From positions 3,128,152-3,192,151 of the forward strand of contig JAESIW010000138.1 of NCBI GenBank assembly GCA_016802295.1: a DNA stretch of 64,000 bases, written 5' to 3'. The notes below the pieces were generated by a model. It had not been told where the DNA came from, searched no databases, and saw only the letters and a list, made by a program, of their open reading frames with translations. The first letter of the stretch is position 1. Each line of letters starts with the position of its first letter. Positions 1-10,952 of the stretch are shown one piece after another. Made by a program: the position numbers and the translations under genes. The stretch comes from Brachionus rotundiformis. Taxonomy: Eukaryota > Rotifera > Eurotatoria > Ploima > Brachionidae.

Positions 1-3000
1 TATTTTTAAATCTACAATTTTCAAAGTCTCATTTTGTATTAAATAATTTTTGTCTGTCTGGCTCATATAAACATAATAATTTTCTGACAAAAATTTTTTG
101 ATAACGTTTTTTAGAATAATCATCATATAATATAATTTAATTAAAAAGGTTGAATTAAAAATACACAAGAAAAGTGAAACCATTTGATTACTTACACATG
201 AATAATTTTAAAATTAATTAAATAATAAAGCTGTTTATATTTAATATTAATCTCACGTTTAAAGAAAGGGTTAATAATATAAATTGTAGTATGTTTAATA
301 CCTTATTTATAATTTATCGATTTTGTTAATCTTTAAACAATAGAAATGTTTAAAATTAGTTAAATTCTTTGGTAAGTTAAAAAATAGTCAAATTTTAATA
401 AGTAAACCAAAAAATTAGTACTATTGATGTGTTTATTAGATGATGTTAAAATGAATGATAATAATATGTTTCTACTAAGTGAAAATTTTATATTCAATTT
501 GATTAGATTTTTAAGTAATAATTAGGAAAATTTCCAAAATGAAAAGCTTAATTTTTGGTTTTATACTTTTTGATTCTGATGAATTCATATCAAATTCAAA
601 TAGATAATAAATTTTTATTTAAGTTTAAGTATTAAGTTATCAAAATGAATTAGATTTGTTGAAAATCAATTTAAAATACTTTCAATAGATTTAAAAAATA
701 CATTCTTGCAAAATTTAGCTTTATCACTCAGAATACATTTTCATAAAATTTAAATTTCTTATCTGTTACTTTTCTCCTATTCACTCGGTTATTAAATTAA
801 ATGTTAAATTTTTACAACTCATTTAATACTTCGTTTTTATATCTTATCACTTTTTAAATGTTTGAAAATAAATTTCAACAAGACAAAATGTATAAATCAT
901 TTGCTAAGTATTTTCAAATGCTTGCTAGTGGTATTAAATGATATGTTAAAATTGATTTTTAAACGGTTTTTAAAAATATGTATGTACAAATCTAACCAGA
1001 GCTTAAATTTTAGTTTGAATTTTATTTTTAATTGTTATACTTTCATTAAATTCATTAACTTAAAATAATCTATCAAGAAACTTTTTTCATCTCGATTTTT
1101 GGGAAATAAGCTTCTAAGTTATTCAATAAGCTATTATTTTCAATATTATAATTGCTAAAATTAGATTACATGCAGATTAGTTTATAAAAATTATACAAAT
1201 TGTATTATCTTTTTAAGAATATATCTAAAGTAATTAGATACCAAAAGATAAAAATAAAAAATTTAAACATGGTTTAAATTTAGATTCTAACGAAAATTTA
1301 AAAAAAGATTTGCGAATTAATTGTTTAATAAGATAAATATGATAAATATATAAATTTTTAAATTAACATATATTAAATTTAAGATTTCAGAGAATTTAGA
1401 ACTATTATTCTAATTATCAGATATATTTTATTTATTTTAATATCTTTTTTTATTAGTTCTTGAGCTTTCAAGATGGTTTTTAATTTTTTTGAAGAAGATA
1501 AATTATTAGTTCCGATGATAATTGTTTGACAAGTTTATAAAATAACAGTAAGCCTAATATATTTATAATATTTCTATCGCATAAATATGTTTTATTCCAT
1601 AGCTTAGATAAAATAATACATTCATTTAATCTTTATTTGTACTCTTAAAAATTTACCTTTTAATTTCAAATCACTCTATTTTTATTTTTACTTCTATAAA
1701 ACGATATTAATTAAAATTATATCAATTTTAGTATCTTTATTTGAAATTTTCTTCTTTTCTACCCAGCAATCAATAAAACATGTTCCACGATATATCTAAT
1801 TTTGTCAACTATCGCATCAATAAAACGACGGAATTTTTTTTAATTCGATATGCTTATATCATGACTTAAAAATAATCACTAATTAATATAATTTTTTGAC
1901 GACTAAAGACTACATTTCTATTCCTAAAACAATGACATAATGTACAAATCAACTAATTTATTTTAACATAAATTAAACATATTATGTTGTTATATAATCA
2001 TCAAATTCATTTAATATAAGAAATAGAATATTCTTGTTTTTGTTTAAATATCATCCTCTGTTTTTATACTCAAATAACCTTGGCTATTTAAATTATTAAC
2101 AATGAACATTTTTTATATTTTCATAGAATTTTTTTAATCTACTAAAAGTATACTTATAAAATTAAACAGAAACAGACACTTTTTATTGTATTTGGCACAT
2201 TTTTGATCTATATAATCGTTTATTGAACATATTTTTGCACAATTATTAAACGTAAAGAATTAATTATAATTTTTTCTGTCAATTTTATAATTATGGTCTA
2301 GTATTTGTGAGTTATCTTAAGTTTATTTTTTTATTTAATTTTTAAAATGAGATAGCTAAGCATTGGGAAGACGTCAAGTCAGCATATAAAAAAATTTTAT
2401 ATTTTATTAAACTCTTAAAGATACGCAAAATTAGATTATAAATGGTGATTGATTTTAGAAAATCAATTAATAATTTTTTCGATTTAACTTCTGTAAAAAT
2501 ATGGATTAGATTTGAAGAGATTTTATTTTTATGAGAACTCTTTTTACTCTTTAAAATGTTGGCATTGTATTTCGAAATTAAGTGTGAAATAATTAATCAC
2601 AAATAGACAACTAGACAAAGTTAAATATTTTCTATGAAATTAAGATCAATCTTGTCATTAAGTTAAGAAAGTTTGTTCAATTAACCACAATAAGTTAACA
2701 AAACAAAACTTCTTAAAAAATATGAATGTAAACAATTCCATTTTCTAAAGTTAATTCAAGCTTTTCTTACTTTGTAATAGAATAGAAAAATTTCCATTCA
2801 CTTGGTTAAAAATAAAGCTGTTGGAAATCTCTAAAACCATCAAATTAAAATAAACTCTTTTCATATTCGATTCTATGACTAAAATAGCAAAAATATTTTT
2901 CAAAGCTTACTAAAAAAATCAAAGAAAAAAATGAAGTTTTCTTTTCAAAATTGTTCAGATTTTTTATTCTAGCTTATTATGAATTAAAAAAAATTTAAAT

Positions 3001-3053
3001 TAAATTTAAAAAAAATAGCTTTCTTGGAGCAATGTTTAGCTCAAGAAAAATCA

Positions 3054-3126
3054 ATGCTAACCAGGCTCTTTGACAGCCGGGCACCACGCCTCGGCCCCGC
3101 TAACAAGACAACATTTGGGCCACTCA
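3054..3126. other. GC-rich patch upstream of the receptor kinase gene
   Basis: About 70 bases are strikingly GC-rich in otherwise AT-rich DNA, resembling the composition of the receptor gene that begins about 400 bp downstream. The + strand is open from an ATG at 3054 for roughly 36 codons, but I see neither a signal peptide nor a good splice donor. It may be 5' UTR, a promoter-proximal GC island or a remnant of an upstream exon. Confidence 0.3.
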
Positions 3127-3293
3127 CAAAAATTTGGATAAATTATTTCTCAAATTCTTTCTAGAGACCAATTTTTAATAATTTATTAAAAAATCGAATT
3201 CTTTCATTTTGAACATACTATAAATTTTATTCATAATTAAACGAGGTTGAGCAAATACATACGAACTGAACATTTTCGAATGTTTAAGATTCA

Positions 3294-3325
3294 GTGAGAG
3301 AATGAGAGAGAGAGAGAGAGAGAGA
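3294..3325. repeat. GA dinucleotide microsatellite
   Basis: A run of GA/AG dinucleotides, interrupted once by AAT, lies about 200 bp upstream of the receptor kinase start codon. It could influence promoter structure (a GAGA-like tract), but nothing else supports that. Confidence 0.75.
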
Positions 3326-3521
3326 AAAAAATTTATTTTTAACATATTTGATCATCATCTCATATACAAAACAATGATCTATATTTTACATATTATATTC
3401 CTTAATTTACGCTTATCTAATTCTGTTTGAAAATATAAAAATTTTAAAAATTTAGAATAATTGAATAGATTGAATAGTTTGGCTAATAGGATAAAGGGTA
3501 GACATTGTTTTGCATGAAAAA

Positions 3522-5447
3522 ATGAGTCTAAAAGAGAACAAAAACAACAGGACGACCAAGTGGATAAAGTGTTTTTGTAATGATGACATAATTTGTGGAG
3601 ATGGTGCGAGTCAAATTGGCCAACACATACAGCTAGAGGACTCGGAGTCCGACTTGGCATATGTAAGCAAATTCTTGTCAAATCACACCGATCTGACACT
3701 GCGCACATGCTACACAGAAACTGTCTGCTTGACCAAAAAGATCCAGTACGAAAGCGGCAAAGTGTTCATGAAGTATTCGTGCGACTACTCGTCGTCGAAC
3801 ACCATTCGCAACGAGGTGCTCGAGTTCCGCGATTGTAAAATAAAAACGGACATCTCAGAAGACAAAAACCTAGTGATCAGGACCGCAGCGGAGTACTGCT
3901 GCGATGACCGCTTCTACTGCAACATAGACCTGGACCCCAAGAAGGTCAGCATCGAGCAGGGTCCGCCGGTGTCCTCGCAATCGTCCGAGCAGACCGAGCC
4001 GTTCATGAGCACCACCAATCTGCTTCTATCGTGCTTTTGCATGGCCGTTCTGCTCATATGCCTGCTTTTGTTCATATTTTATTTGTATAAAAAATTTCGC
4101 ATCGAGTCGGCCAAGAGCAAGTTTATCAAATCTCAGATATACAGAAATTCGGTGAACACGGAGAACACGTCGCCGTCGAGCGGCTCGCCGTCCAATCTGA
4201 CCAAAACAAGCAAGCCACTTCTATCACCATACTCGTCATCTCAATCGACCGCCTCCACGGCCAACACGTCCATTCACAGCAAGGAAACAAGCATCAACTT
4301 GACCAAGAACAACTTGTATGCGGACAAGCACGCCGAAGCCTACGAGCCATTCTTGCCACCAGCGGCAATACAAATTAGCTCGCCAATCTCGACCACTTGT
4401 CAAACGATAAGCGTCGAGACGGCGCAATCGCCCTCGGAGCTCGAGTGGTCCGGCTCGGGCTCAGGCGCCGGCTTTCCGCAGTGCGTGCAGCGCACAATAG
4501 CGCGCCAAATACGCCTCATTTATCCGTGCATAGGCAAGGGACGCTTTGGCGAGGTGTACAAGGGCGAGTGGCGCGGCGAGCTCGTCGCCGTCAAGACATT
4601 CAACTCGGCTGACGAAAAGTCATGGGAAAACGAGTGCAGCATTTACAACACAAGCGGATTCCGTCACGAGAACATACTCGGCTTCATAGCGGCGGACAAC
4701 ATCGACCGCGGTCTCTACACCGAGCTATGGCTCATAACCGAGTACCACGAGAACGGCTCGTTGTTCGACTACTTGACAGTGAACCAAATCGAGCCGCAAC
4801 TGGCGCTCAAGATGGCCCTCTCAATCGCAAACGGTCTCGTTCACCTACACATGCCCATTGAGAGCTACAACGGGAAGCCGGCGCTCGCCCACTGCGATCT
4901 CAAGTCAAAGAACATTTTGGTCAAGTCTGATCTGAGCTGCTGCATTAGCGATCTTGGCCTGGCGCTCAGCGGCGACAAGGACGGCAAAATAGTACAACAG
5001 GGCCCTATTCGCACTGGCACCAAGCGCTACATGGCGCCCGAAATACTCAACAAGCAAATTGACTTGAGATATTTGGAAAACTTTCAAAAAGCCGAAATAT
5101 ACTCGCTAGCTTTGGTCTTGTGGGAGTTGCTCAGAAGCTGTAAGTTCCAAGACGATCAGACTCAGGCTGTTTATTCATTCGAGTACAAGATGCCCTATTT
5201 TGAGTACATACAAGGCGACCCGGACGAGGCCCTAATGTGCAAAATAGTCTGCGAGCAAAAGATAAGGCCCAGTGTGTGCACTCAGTGGAAACAGAACAAA
5301 ATAATGAACAGTTTGTTGCGTTTGGCCGAGGAGCTTTGGGTTGAGAATCCAAACGAGAGACTTAACGCCCTTAGACTCAAGAAATCGCTGAACAAAATAC
5401 GAACAAATTTAGTTGAACGCAACACTATGCCGACTATTTTGGCATAA
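3522..5447 (+). CDS. TGF-beta family type I receptor serine/threonine kinase (activin/BMP receptor-like), N-terminus probably incomplete
   Basis: A transmembrane receptor kinase of about 641 aa that would bind TGF-beta-family ligands with a type II receptor and phosphorylate R-Smads. Seen in order: a cysteine-rich ectodomain (C-x-C at the start, CC-x4-YCN near residues 125-140); a transmembrane helix at about 166-190; a long serine-rich juxtamembrane segment; a GS box (SGSGSG, about 310-316) followed by VQRTIARQI; and a kinase with GKGRFG, AVK, DLGLA and MAPE. The L45-loop segment (FIAADNIDRG) resembles activin type I receptors (Baboon/ALK4/5) more than BMP ones. Human ALK5 is about 500 aa; the extra length is in the juxtamembrane part. 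Oddities: the catalytic-loop H-R-D is H457-C458-D459; there is no intron; base composition is far richer in GC than in every neighbour. ATG 3522 is the first in-frame Met, but no signal peptide follows, so an upstream exon is likely. Confidence 0.9.
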   Translation: MSLKENKNNRTTKWIKCFCNDDIICGDGASQIGQHIQLEDSESDLAYVSKFLSNHTDLTLRTCYTETVCLTKKIQYESGKVFMKYSCDYSSSNTIRNEVLEFRDCKIKTDISEDKNLVIRTAAEYCCDDRFYCNIDLDPKKVSIEQGPPVSSQSSEQTEPFMSTTNLLLSCFCMAVLLICLLLFIFYLYKKFRIESAKSKFIKSQIYRNSVNTENTSPSSGSPSNLTKTSKPLLSPYSSSQSTASTANTSIHSKETSINLTKNNLYADKHAEAYEPFLPPAAIQISSPISTTCQTISVETAQSPSELEWSGSGSGAGFPQCVQRTIARQIRLIYPCIGKGRFGEVYKGEWRGELVAVKTFNSADEKSWENECSIYNTSGFRHENILGFIAADNIDRGLYTELWLITEYHENGSLFDYLTVNQIEPQLALKMALSIANGLVHLHMPIESYNGKPALAHCDLKSKNILVKSDLSCCISDLGLALSGDKDGKIVQQGPIRTGTKRYMAPEILNKQIDLRYLENFQKAEIYSLALVLWELLRSCKFQDDQTQAVYSFEYKMPYFEYIQGDPDEALMCKIVCEQKIRPSVCTQWKQNKIMNSLLRLAEELWVENPNERLNALRLKKSLNKIRTNLVERNTMPTILA

Positions 5448-6129
5448 TGTGCCATCCAGGCCAGCAATCACCGTCTATTTTTAGTAACTTATTAATCTGT
5501 TCAGAAGCTGTTTGTTTTGTTTTGTCCAAGAAAGTAAAGAAAAGAAATATGTGCTCGTTTTTTGTTTGATTTAAAGATAGAGGCGTGTGGCCAGTGTGGT
5601 GCATGGTTTCTGATGAGCTCAATTAAATTCTAATTAAACAATTGTTTTCCTTCAAATTTTATTTCATTTTGATTTGTTTTTTTTTTTTTTTTTCTCATTT
5701 TTTTTTTGTTTTTATTTTTTTTAAATTTTATTAATTTAAGTAAATGTAAATTTTTTTTGTTTCTAGTTACTTTCAAAAAAAATAAAAAAACAACAAATTT
5801 TCAAAGATATTAGAAATAAAAAAATAAAAACTTATGTGTAGACTGTATAATTTAATTTAACTAAAATAAAAATATTAAGAGTCATTTCATGTTGTGTTTA
5901 ATTTTACTTTAATAAATAATTTTTAATGGCATTGTATGTCTTTTTTTGTCTAACTTGGACCAAGTCAACTACGATTTTGAAAAAAGGAAATTGATTTCTA
6001 CTTTACCCCAACCCAGACTTGGTCACTTTAACCTACTTAGAGAACAATAGACCACTGATATATTTGAAAAAAGTGATTGAATTCTGGTTCGAAGAAGCAG
6101 GACTTAAGTTTTGAGCCTAGGTACTTCTA

Positions 6130-6440
6130 CTCTACGGATCTCGCAATCGCTTAGTTTGATTTCAGTCGGGTATTAACCTTGATTAAGCATCATACACTCA
6201 CTTTTTCCCGCATTGATTACAAGTTCCATTATTTGAGCTTCTGTGCTCAACCTAGCCAATTGTTTGGTAGCCTGGTCGAATTTTGACTCTGACTTTTTCT
6301 TCTGGTTGTCTTCGACTTATTCTTTGCTTATATATAAATCCACAATCTTTTTGGTTTTGGCCCATCATGTAATCAATGGTGCTCCCTGCAACAAACCATT
6401 TTTGATATCGAAGCTAGCAATTGAAAGAGGAAATTGATTT
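6130..6440 (-). pseudogene. Decayed non-LTR retrotransposon reverse transcriptase fragment
   Basis: Conceptual translation of the minus strand gives a QGAPL block (the G-x-x-QG-x-PLS region of non-LTR reverse transcriptases). After two stops come EAQIMELVINAGKSECM, MLNQG, YPTEIKL and CEIRRVE, matching the post-catalytic region of LINE reverse transcriptases (x-INxxKTExM). In-frame stops and the missing catalytic DD block show it is dead. Open frames on the opposite strand here are shadows. Related sequence may continue toward 6.9 kb, but I could not assign it. Confidence 0.6.
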
Positions 6441-7653
6441 CTATTAGAATATATATTTTTGGGCCATGATATTTATGTCATAATTAATCTGATACAAAAG
6501 CAACTAATTAACGAAAAATGATTAAGAAAAAAAAACAAAAATATTATAGCTTGAGTAGATTTTTTTTGTTAAATCGTTAAAGACAACAAGGGCCTTTTTT
6601 AACCATTTTGGTACCACAATTTTTAGAAAATTGTTCTATAATATTTGTTGAAGTAGAAGACAAAATCTCATTCAAATTTATTGGTTGACTGATTTTTTGC
6701 TAGACTCAGATTCTATGTCAGCTTCACCAAAACAAGATGCGTTGGGTGATATTCCAGAGCTTTTTATCTATCTACTGAGCGTCTCGTTTTTGTTTGAAAA
6801 TACAATAGGAACGATATTTGTTGATAACTTTGATGCACCCTTTATTTCACCATCTTTAACTCGTCGAATGAAGATCATGTGGCCTTACTTCAGAAGAAGA
6901 CTTCCATTGGAAAAACCAATTTCAATAAAAAATAAATATAAGAGACAATCTTTACATATTAAAATCTTGATAATTATAGATAGGACATCAAATATAGAAT
7001 TTATTATTTTAATTTACCAAATTCAAAATATTTCAGTTAGATTTTTTTAGATATTTTTTCAAGTCAAAAAAATAACTTATTATAATAAATAGAAATTAAA
7101 AAAAAATATAAACCCTCATAAATTAAAGAATTTTCTTATTTTCTAAATTAAGCAAAAAGTAAAATCTAATTTAAAAATCCTGTAATTAAGAATAAAATTC
7201 TATAATTTTTTATAATATTTAACAAAAACTTAAAAATTATGCTACCACTAAAAATGTAATTTTCAAATTAAAAATAATTAAGATATTGGGTGATAAATTA
7301 AAATTTTCAACATTATCATTATTTCATCAAGTATAAAAAATTTTGGTCTTCAAAGTATTTCTTCAAATTGAAAATATTCCATTTTAAAAAAATTAATCAA
7401 ACAAAAAATTATTTGAATAAAGGATAATTTTGATTAAAATACAAGCAATTTCTGTAATTTGAGTAAATATGGTAAATAAAATTAAATAATCTTATGAATT
7501 TTTTATTTAAAAGCAAAATATTTTTAATTATTATCTGATCAAATAAAATTTTATTCAACTGAATTAGTTGTTTAAGACAAAATATGGGTCATTTTATCTT
7601 ATTACATAAAGAAACAAAATGGATTTGATGATATTTCATTCTAAATTAGAATC

Positions 7654-7660
7654 TATATAA
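7654..7660 (+). promoter_or_regulatory. Possible TATA box of the LRR gene
   Basis: TATATAA lies 31 nt before the start codon at 7691. With normal TATA spacing the 5' UTR would be only a few nucleotides, so this may be chance in such AT-rich DNA. Confidence 0.25.
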
Positions 7661-7690
7661 AGCCAATGCTTAAAAAAATTGTATCTAAAA

Positions 7691-9326
7691 ATGATCTCGG
7701 AAGAGTATTTTCAAGATGAGCAACAATTCAGAGAGAAGTTAGCCAAATTGGACCTTCTTGCCAAATCACCCAAAGCCTACTTGCATCAATATTTCGACGA
7801 CTTAACCCTTCAACTTGATATATATGCAGAAAAATTGATAGGGCTCAAAGCTCCTAATCAAACAGATGATGCTAAAGTGATAAACCAAGCAAGGCAATTA
7901 ATGTTAGACCAAATATCTAATTTAACAATTAAATTGGATCAAGAATCCAAACAAACACAAATGGAATCCAAAATTGAGCCAAATAATATTGACGATCAAA
8001 TATTACAAATAAAAAAATTATTATTTGATAATAAATGGATATTTTTTCAATCAAATAAAAATTTGAAACTAAATCAAAATGATTTCGGCAGGCTTATAAT
8101 CATTGAACATTTTTTAAGCGAAGAGCTTTCTCTTAACTTTAAGTAAGTTTTTATTTTATTCAAATTGATCTTGATCTAAATTAATTTTTAATTAATTTAA
8201 AGTAAAATAGGTAACTTCAGTAGCAATTCTAGTAATTTGGTAAGTTGAAAAAAAAAATTTAATATAAATTCTAAACTTTTATATAAAGAAAAGGTTCATA
8301 ATGACCAAAAGTGGTAACAATTTGAATACAGACTATCTAAAAATGTACTCAATATCGAAAATAATCTCGGAAAATCTTAAAGACATCCATAAGTTAATAA
8401 TTGAAATAAAGGAAAAAGAAATATTTAGCATTGAGGAAATTAATTTCGAGAGATATGAGCTTGTATCAATTGAACAATTAGTTCAACCACATGAAAAATG
8501 GCCAAATCTTCGCTCTATTGATTTAAACCATAATAAAATCATAAATATATCTGTTGATTCATTCTCAAATTTGACTAATTTGAAGAATCTTAATTTATCA
8601 TTTAATAAACTAGAAAAAATAGGATCAAATTGGTTTAATAGTTTGGTAAATTTGGAACAATTAGATTTGTCTAACAATCGGATTTCGGTCATAGAACTAG
8701 AGAGTTTTGTTGGCCTAAAAAGCTTGAAAGCTTTGGACCTATCTGGCAATACATTGTCAAATTTTGATTTGAACATTTTTGAAAAGCTCTCAAATCTTCT
8801 GGAACTTGAATTGTCTTGCAACAATTTTCAATCAATTTCTAATTATATGTTCTCAGGATTAAATAATTTAGAAAAGTTATATCTAAACTCGAATGAAATA
8901 GATTCCATTGAACCAAATGCGCTGAAATCGTTATTCAATTTAAGAGAGCTTCATTTAAATATGAACAAATTGATGTACATAGAAGATGGTCTTTTTTCGG
9001 ACCAGCTGAATTCGCTAGTGAAAGTTGATTTTAGATTCAATGAAATTAAAAATCTAAGTCCAAAAATTTTTGATAAAATGAGTTCTTTAAAAGTTGTATT
9101 ATTGTATGGCAATATAGATTTGATACATGAATTGGATCAAAAAGATTTTTGTCGCATTACTGGTACAAATGAATTGGTTAATTATTTGACATTCGATGGA
9201 AACTATTTTGAGAGCGAAGAGGAAATAGATGATGATGAGGATGACGAAGATGATGAAGAAATGGAGTACAACAGTGATGCAAGTGAATCTGAGGATGAAA
9301 AAGATAATTATGATAGTGATTTTTAA
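7691..9326 (+). CDS. Leucine-rich-repeat protein with acidic C-terminal tail
   Basis: Preferred exons are 7691-8142, 8203-8239 and 8289-9326, all in frame, about 508 aa. A simpler two-exon model (7691-8142 joined to 8294-9326, 494 aa) also keeps frame; I prefer three exons because a strong donor (TTTG|GTAAGT) ends the 37-nt middle exon. The N-terminal 150 residues are a helical charged segment that I do not recognise by domain. It is followed by about eight consecutive 24-residue LRRs of the LxxLxLxxNxI type (first near 8510, last near 9110). The protein ends in a strongly acidic D/E run. There is no signal peptide or membrane helix, so it is probably intracellular. Such LRRs mediate protein binding; no specific partner can be named. 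An AATAAA lies at 9353, about 27 nt after the stop. Confidence 0.75.
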
Positions 9327-9759
9327 ATATTTGTTAATTTGTTTTAATTGTAAATAAATTTTTAATTTTTTCATTCAAATTCATTTGCTATTTTTTCTCA
9401 ATTAACTAGACATTTAAATTGGTATAATGGTTTAATAAGGTGATATCACAATCCATCAGTAGATTTTAATTATCAAGAATATTTTTTAAATACCATTTGA
9501 TTGTCCACATGTAAGGTATTATTAATAATAATATTCTTATTAGATGAGTGTATGATTAATCTTTGCTCAGTCATTGATTATTTAATTTTATTTTTTTTAA
9601 AAATTAAATTCTTTAACAAACTTTTTTAATATCATAAATTATTTTTATCAAATTGAACTAAATAACATATATAAGTTGAAAAAAAATTTAAATTATAAAT
9701 AAATTGATGATTCAAAACTTTTATTCACAAATGATATTCAAATGAATTACTTCACCACT
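9327..9759. other. Convergent intergenic spacer
   Basis: This AT-rich gap lies between the 3' end of the LRR gene (+) and the 3' end of the first NCBP2AS2-like gene (-). It contains the LRR gene's AATAAA and nothing else I can identify. Confidence 0.5.
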
Positions 9760-10229
9760 TTAACTTCGCGGTGGTCGGCTTTTCTGACTCAAATCCTTGA
9801 TTATTTTTTTAACTGTTTGGGGTATATCATAAGTTATCAGTTCTTTTGTAATTTCTAAGCCCTTTTTAAAATCATCTTTGGTAACTTGTTTAAATTTTTC
9901 GTGTCCACCTTCCTTTTCGTATTCCAATTTTTTTCGCTTAACTTTATTTTTTAAAATAGCTTAAATAAATAATTTAAAATATTTTTTACGTGTATCTGTA
10001 ATCCGGATAATTGAATAAGCTGTTATTCTTGCAGTCTCTTTAATAGGTTTTGAACTGGCTATCTTTTATTCATTACAAATTAATAAATATCAATTTGAGT
10101 TTTTTTTTACCTTATTAATCATCCGGTCACTTTGAGTAAAACCGATCAAAAATCTTTATTTAAAGGTTATATTCTTAAATTTGAATTTTCTTAAAATCTC
10201 ATTTACTTTCTGATTCGATTCCAAATCAT
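9760..10229 (-). CDS. NCBP2AS2-like small protein, copy A
   Basis: Four exons on the minus strand: 10229-10207, 10153-10111, 10062-9990 and 9959-9760 (23, 43, 73 and 200 nt), joining in frame to 112 aa. It starts MIWNRIRKFL and carries the core MINKIASSKPIKETARITA, then EKFKQVTKDDFKKGLE, and a basic end. From memory this matches the small conserved animal protein NCBP2AS2 (core LxESRPIRRAAQLTA followed by RFRDAF). The molecular function of that family is poorly known. The N-terminus is amphipathic and basic, as in mitochondrial or membrane-associated small proteins, but location is not proven. The gene lies head-to-head with copy B at 10455. All exons are too short to be found by ORF length. 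Confidence 0.72.
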
Positions 10230-10454
10230 GTGGCTAAGTATAATGTTTTAAGTGCAAGTAAAAAACATTTGCTTTTAAGATATTTTGTAAATTTTGAATA
10301 TTTTAGAAAGCATGATATTTTTCAACCTAGTTATGCAATTAAAATATTTTGAAATATTTCAACTAATTTTTATAATTTATTATTATATTTGTATGTTAAA
10401 AATAAATTTAAGAAATTATTTTAAGGAAAATATTGCCAAAATTTTGGTATAACA
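10230..10454. promoter_or_regulatory. Bidirectional promoter interval between two NCBP2AS2-like paralogues
   Basis: Only 225 bp separate the two divergent start codons, so both 5' UTRs and promoters must lie in this AT-rich interval unless transcription begins inside the opposite gene. I see no clear TATA box or other named element. Confidence 0.45.
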
Positions 10455-10952
10455 ATGTTTGGACGGATTCTTCACAGGTAGATGTTATGTCAAATGACCC
10501 AGCCTTTTTTTTTTACTTTAAAAATTCAATATTCTTTTTTATAAAATATTTATTTAAAGTTTAAAAATTAACACTTGACACTCCAAAAAAAATTGTATAA
10601 AATAATTTTTTTTAAAGAATTTTTGGAAATATCGCTCACAATGAACAAGTTGTTGATAAAGTAAAATAAATTTTAGGTAAATTCAATTATTAATTTAATT
10701 TTTTGATCAGTTAGCCGAATCTAAAGCTATAAAGAGAGCCGCTCAAGTTACTGCTTACTACATGGTCAAGGCTTCGGACATGGGTATTTAATTTTAATAA
10801 ATATAAAAAAATCAATTTTTGATAAAATTTATAATTTTTCTCAAGCTCAAAAGAAAATGGTTGAATACGAACGCTCATCTGATGGTTTGAAACGAATCAA
10901 AGACGCACTCAAAACTATCCAAGAGGAGCAAAATAAGAGAAAAATAAATTAA
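10455..10952 (+). CDS. NCBP2AS2-like small protein, copy B
   Basis: Exons 10455-10477, 10618-10660, 10711-10783 and 10846-10952 (23, 43, 73 and 107 nt) join in frame to 81 aa. It begins MFGRILHRIFGN and has the core LAESKAIKRAAQVTAYYM, then GLKRIKDALKTIQEE. This core is closer to the human NCBP2AS2 core (LSESRPIRRAAQLTAF) than copy A is. The first three exon lengths and all intron phases equal those of copy A, so the two are inverted tandem duplicates rather than independent genes. The C-terminal exon is shorter and lacks copy A's basic extension. An AATAAA-type signal lies shortly after the stop. Confidence 0.78.

Larger units (their letters stand above)
1..3521. other. AT-rich intergenic region without a recognisable gene
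   Basis: Stops are dense in all frames and I see no domain, RNA gene or paired splice signals. A 68-codon open frame at 862-1068 begins with TTG and has no protein-like composition. Two local features stand out and are listed separately: a GC-rich patch near 3.05-3.13 kb and a GA microsatellite near 3.3 kb. The 5' end and promoter of the receptor kinase gene should lie here, and so may an upstream exon of that gene. Confidence 0.6.
5448..7690. other. 3' flank of the receptor gene, poly-T tracts and repeat remains
   Basis: Just after the receptor stop come long poly-T and poly-A runs (5670-5830), probably 3' UTR and flank. At 6.0-6.9 kb the composition shifts and a decayed retroelement is readable on the minus strand. 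After that the sequence is featureless AT-rich DNA up to the LRR gene. Confidence 0.5.

Noticed and set aside
862..1068. 68-codon open frame
   Set aside because: It starts with TTG, is composed of K/N/F/I/L as expected from AT-rich DNA, and has no neighbouring exon or motif.
3379..3708. Minus-strand open frame over the start of the receptor gene
   Set aside because: It is antisense to the clear receptor kinase frame; its composition comes from the GC-rich coding strand.
5670..5830. Poly-T/poly-A tracts as a retroposed gene tail of the receptor
   Set aside because: A processed copy would need a clean poly-A tail with target duplication; here mixed T and A runs look like ordinary AT-rich 3' flank. 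A retrocopy is not excluded but is not shown by these tracts.
6685..7050. 121-codon + strand open frame
   Set aside because: It begins with TTG, shows no family pattern and adjoins a retroelement relic read from the other strand; its tail is AT-driven.
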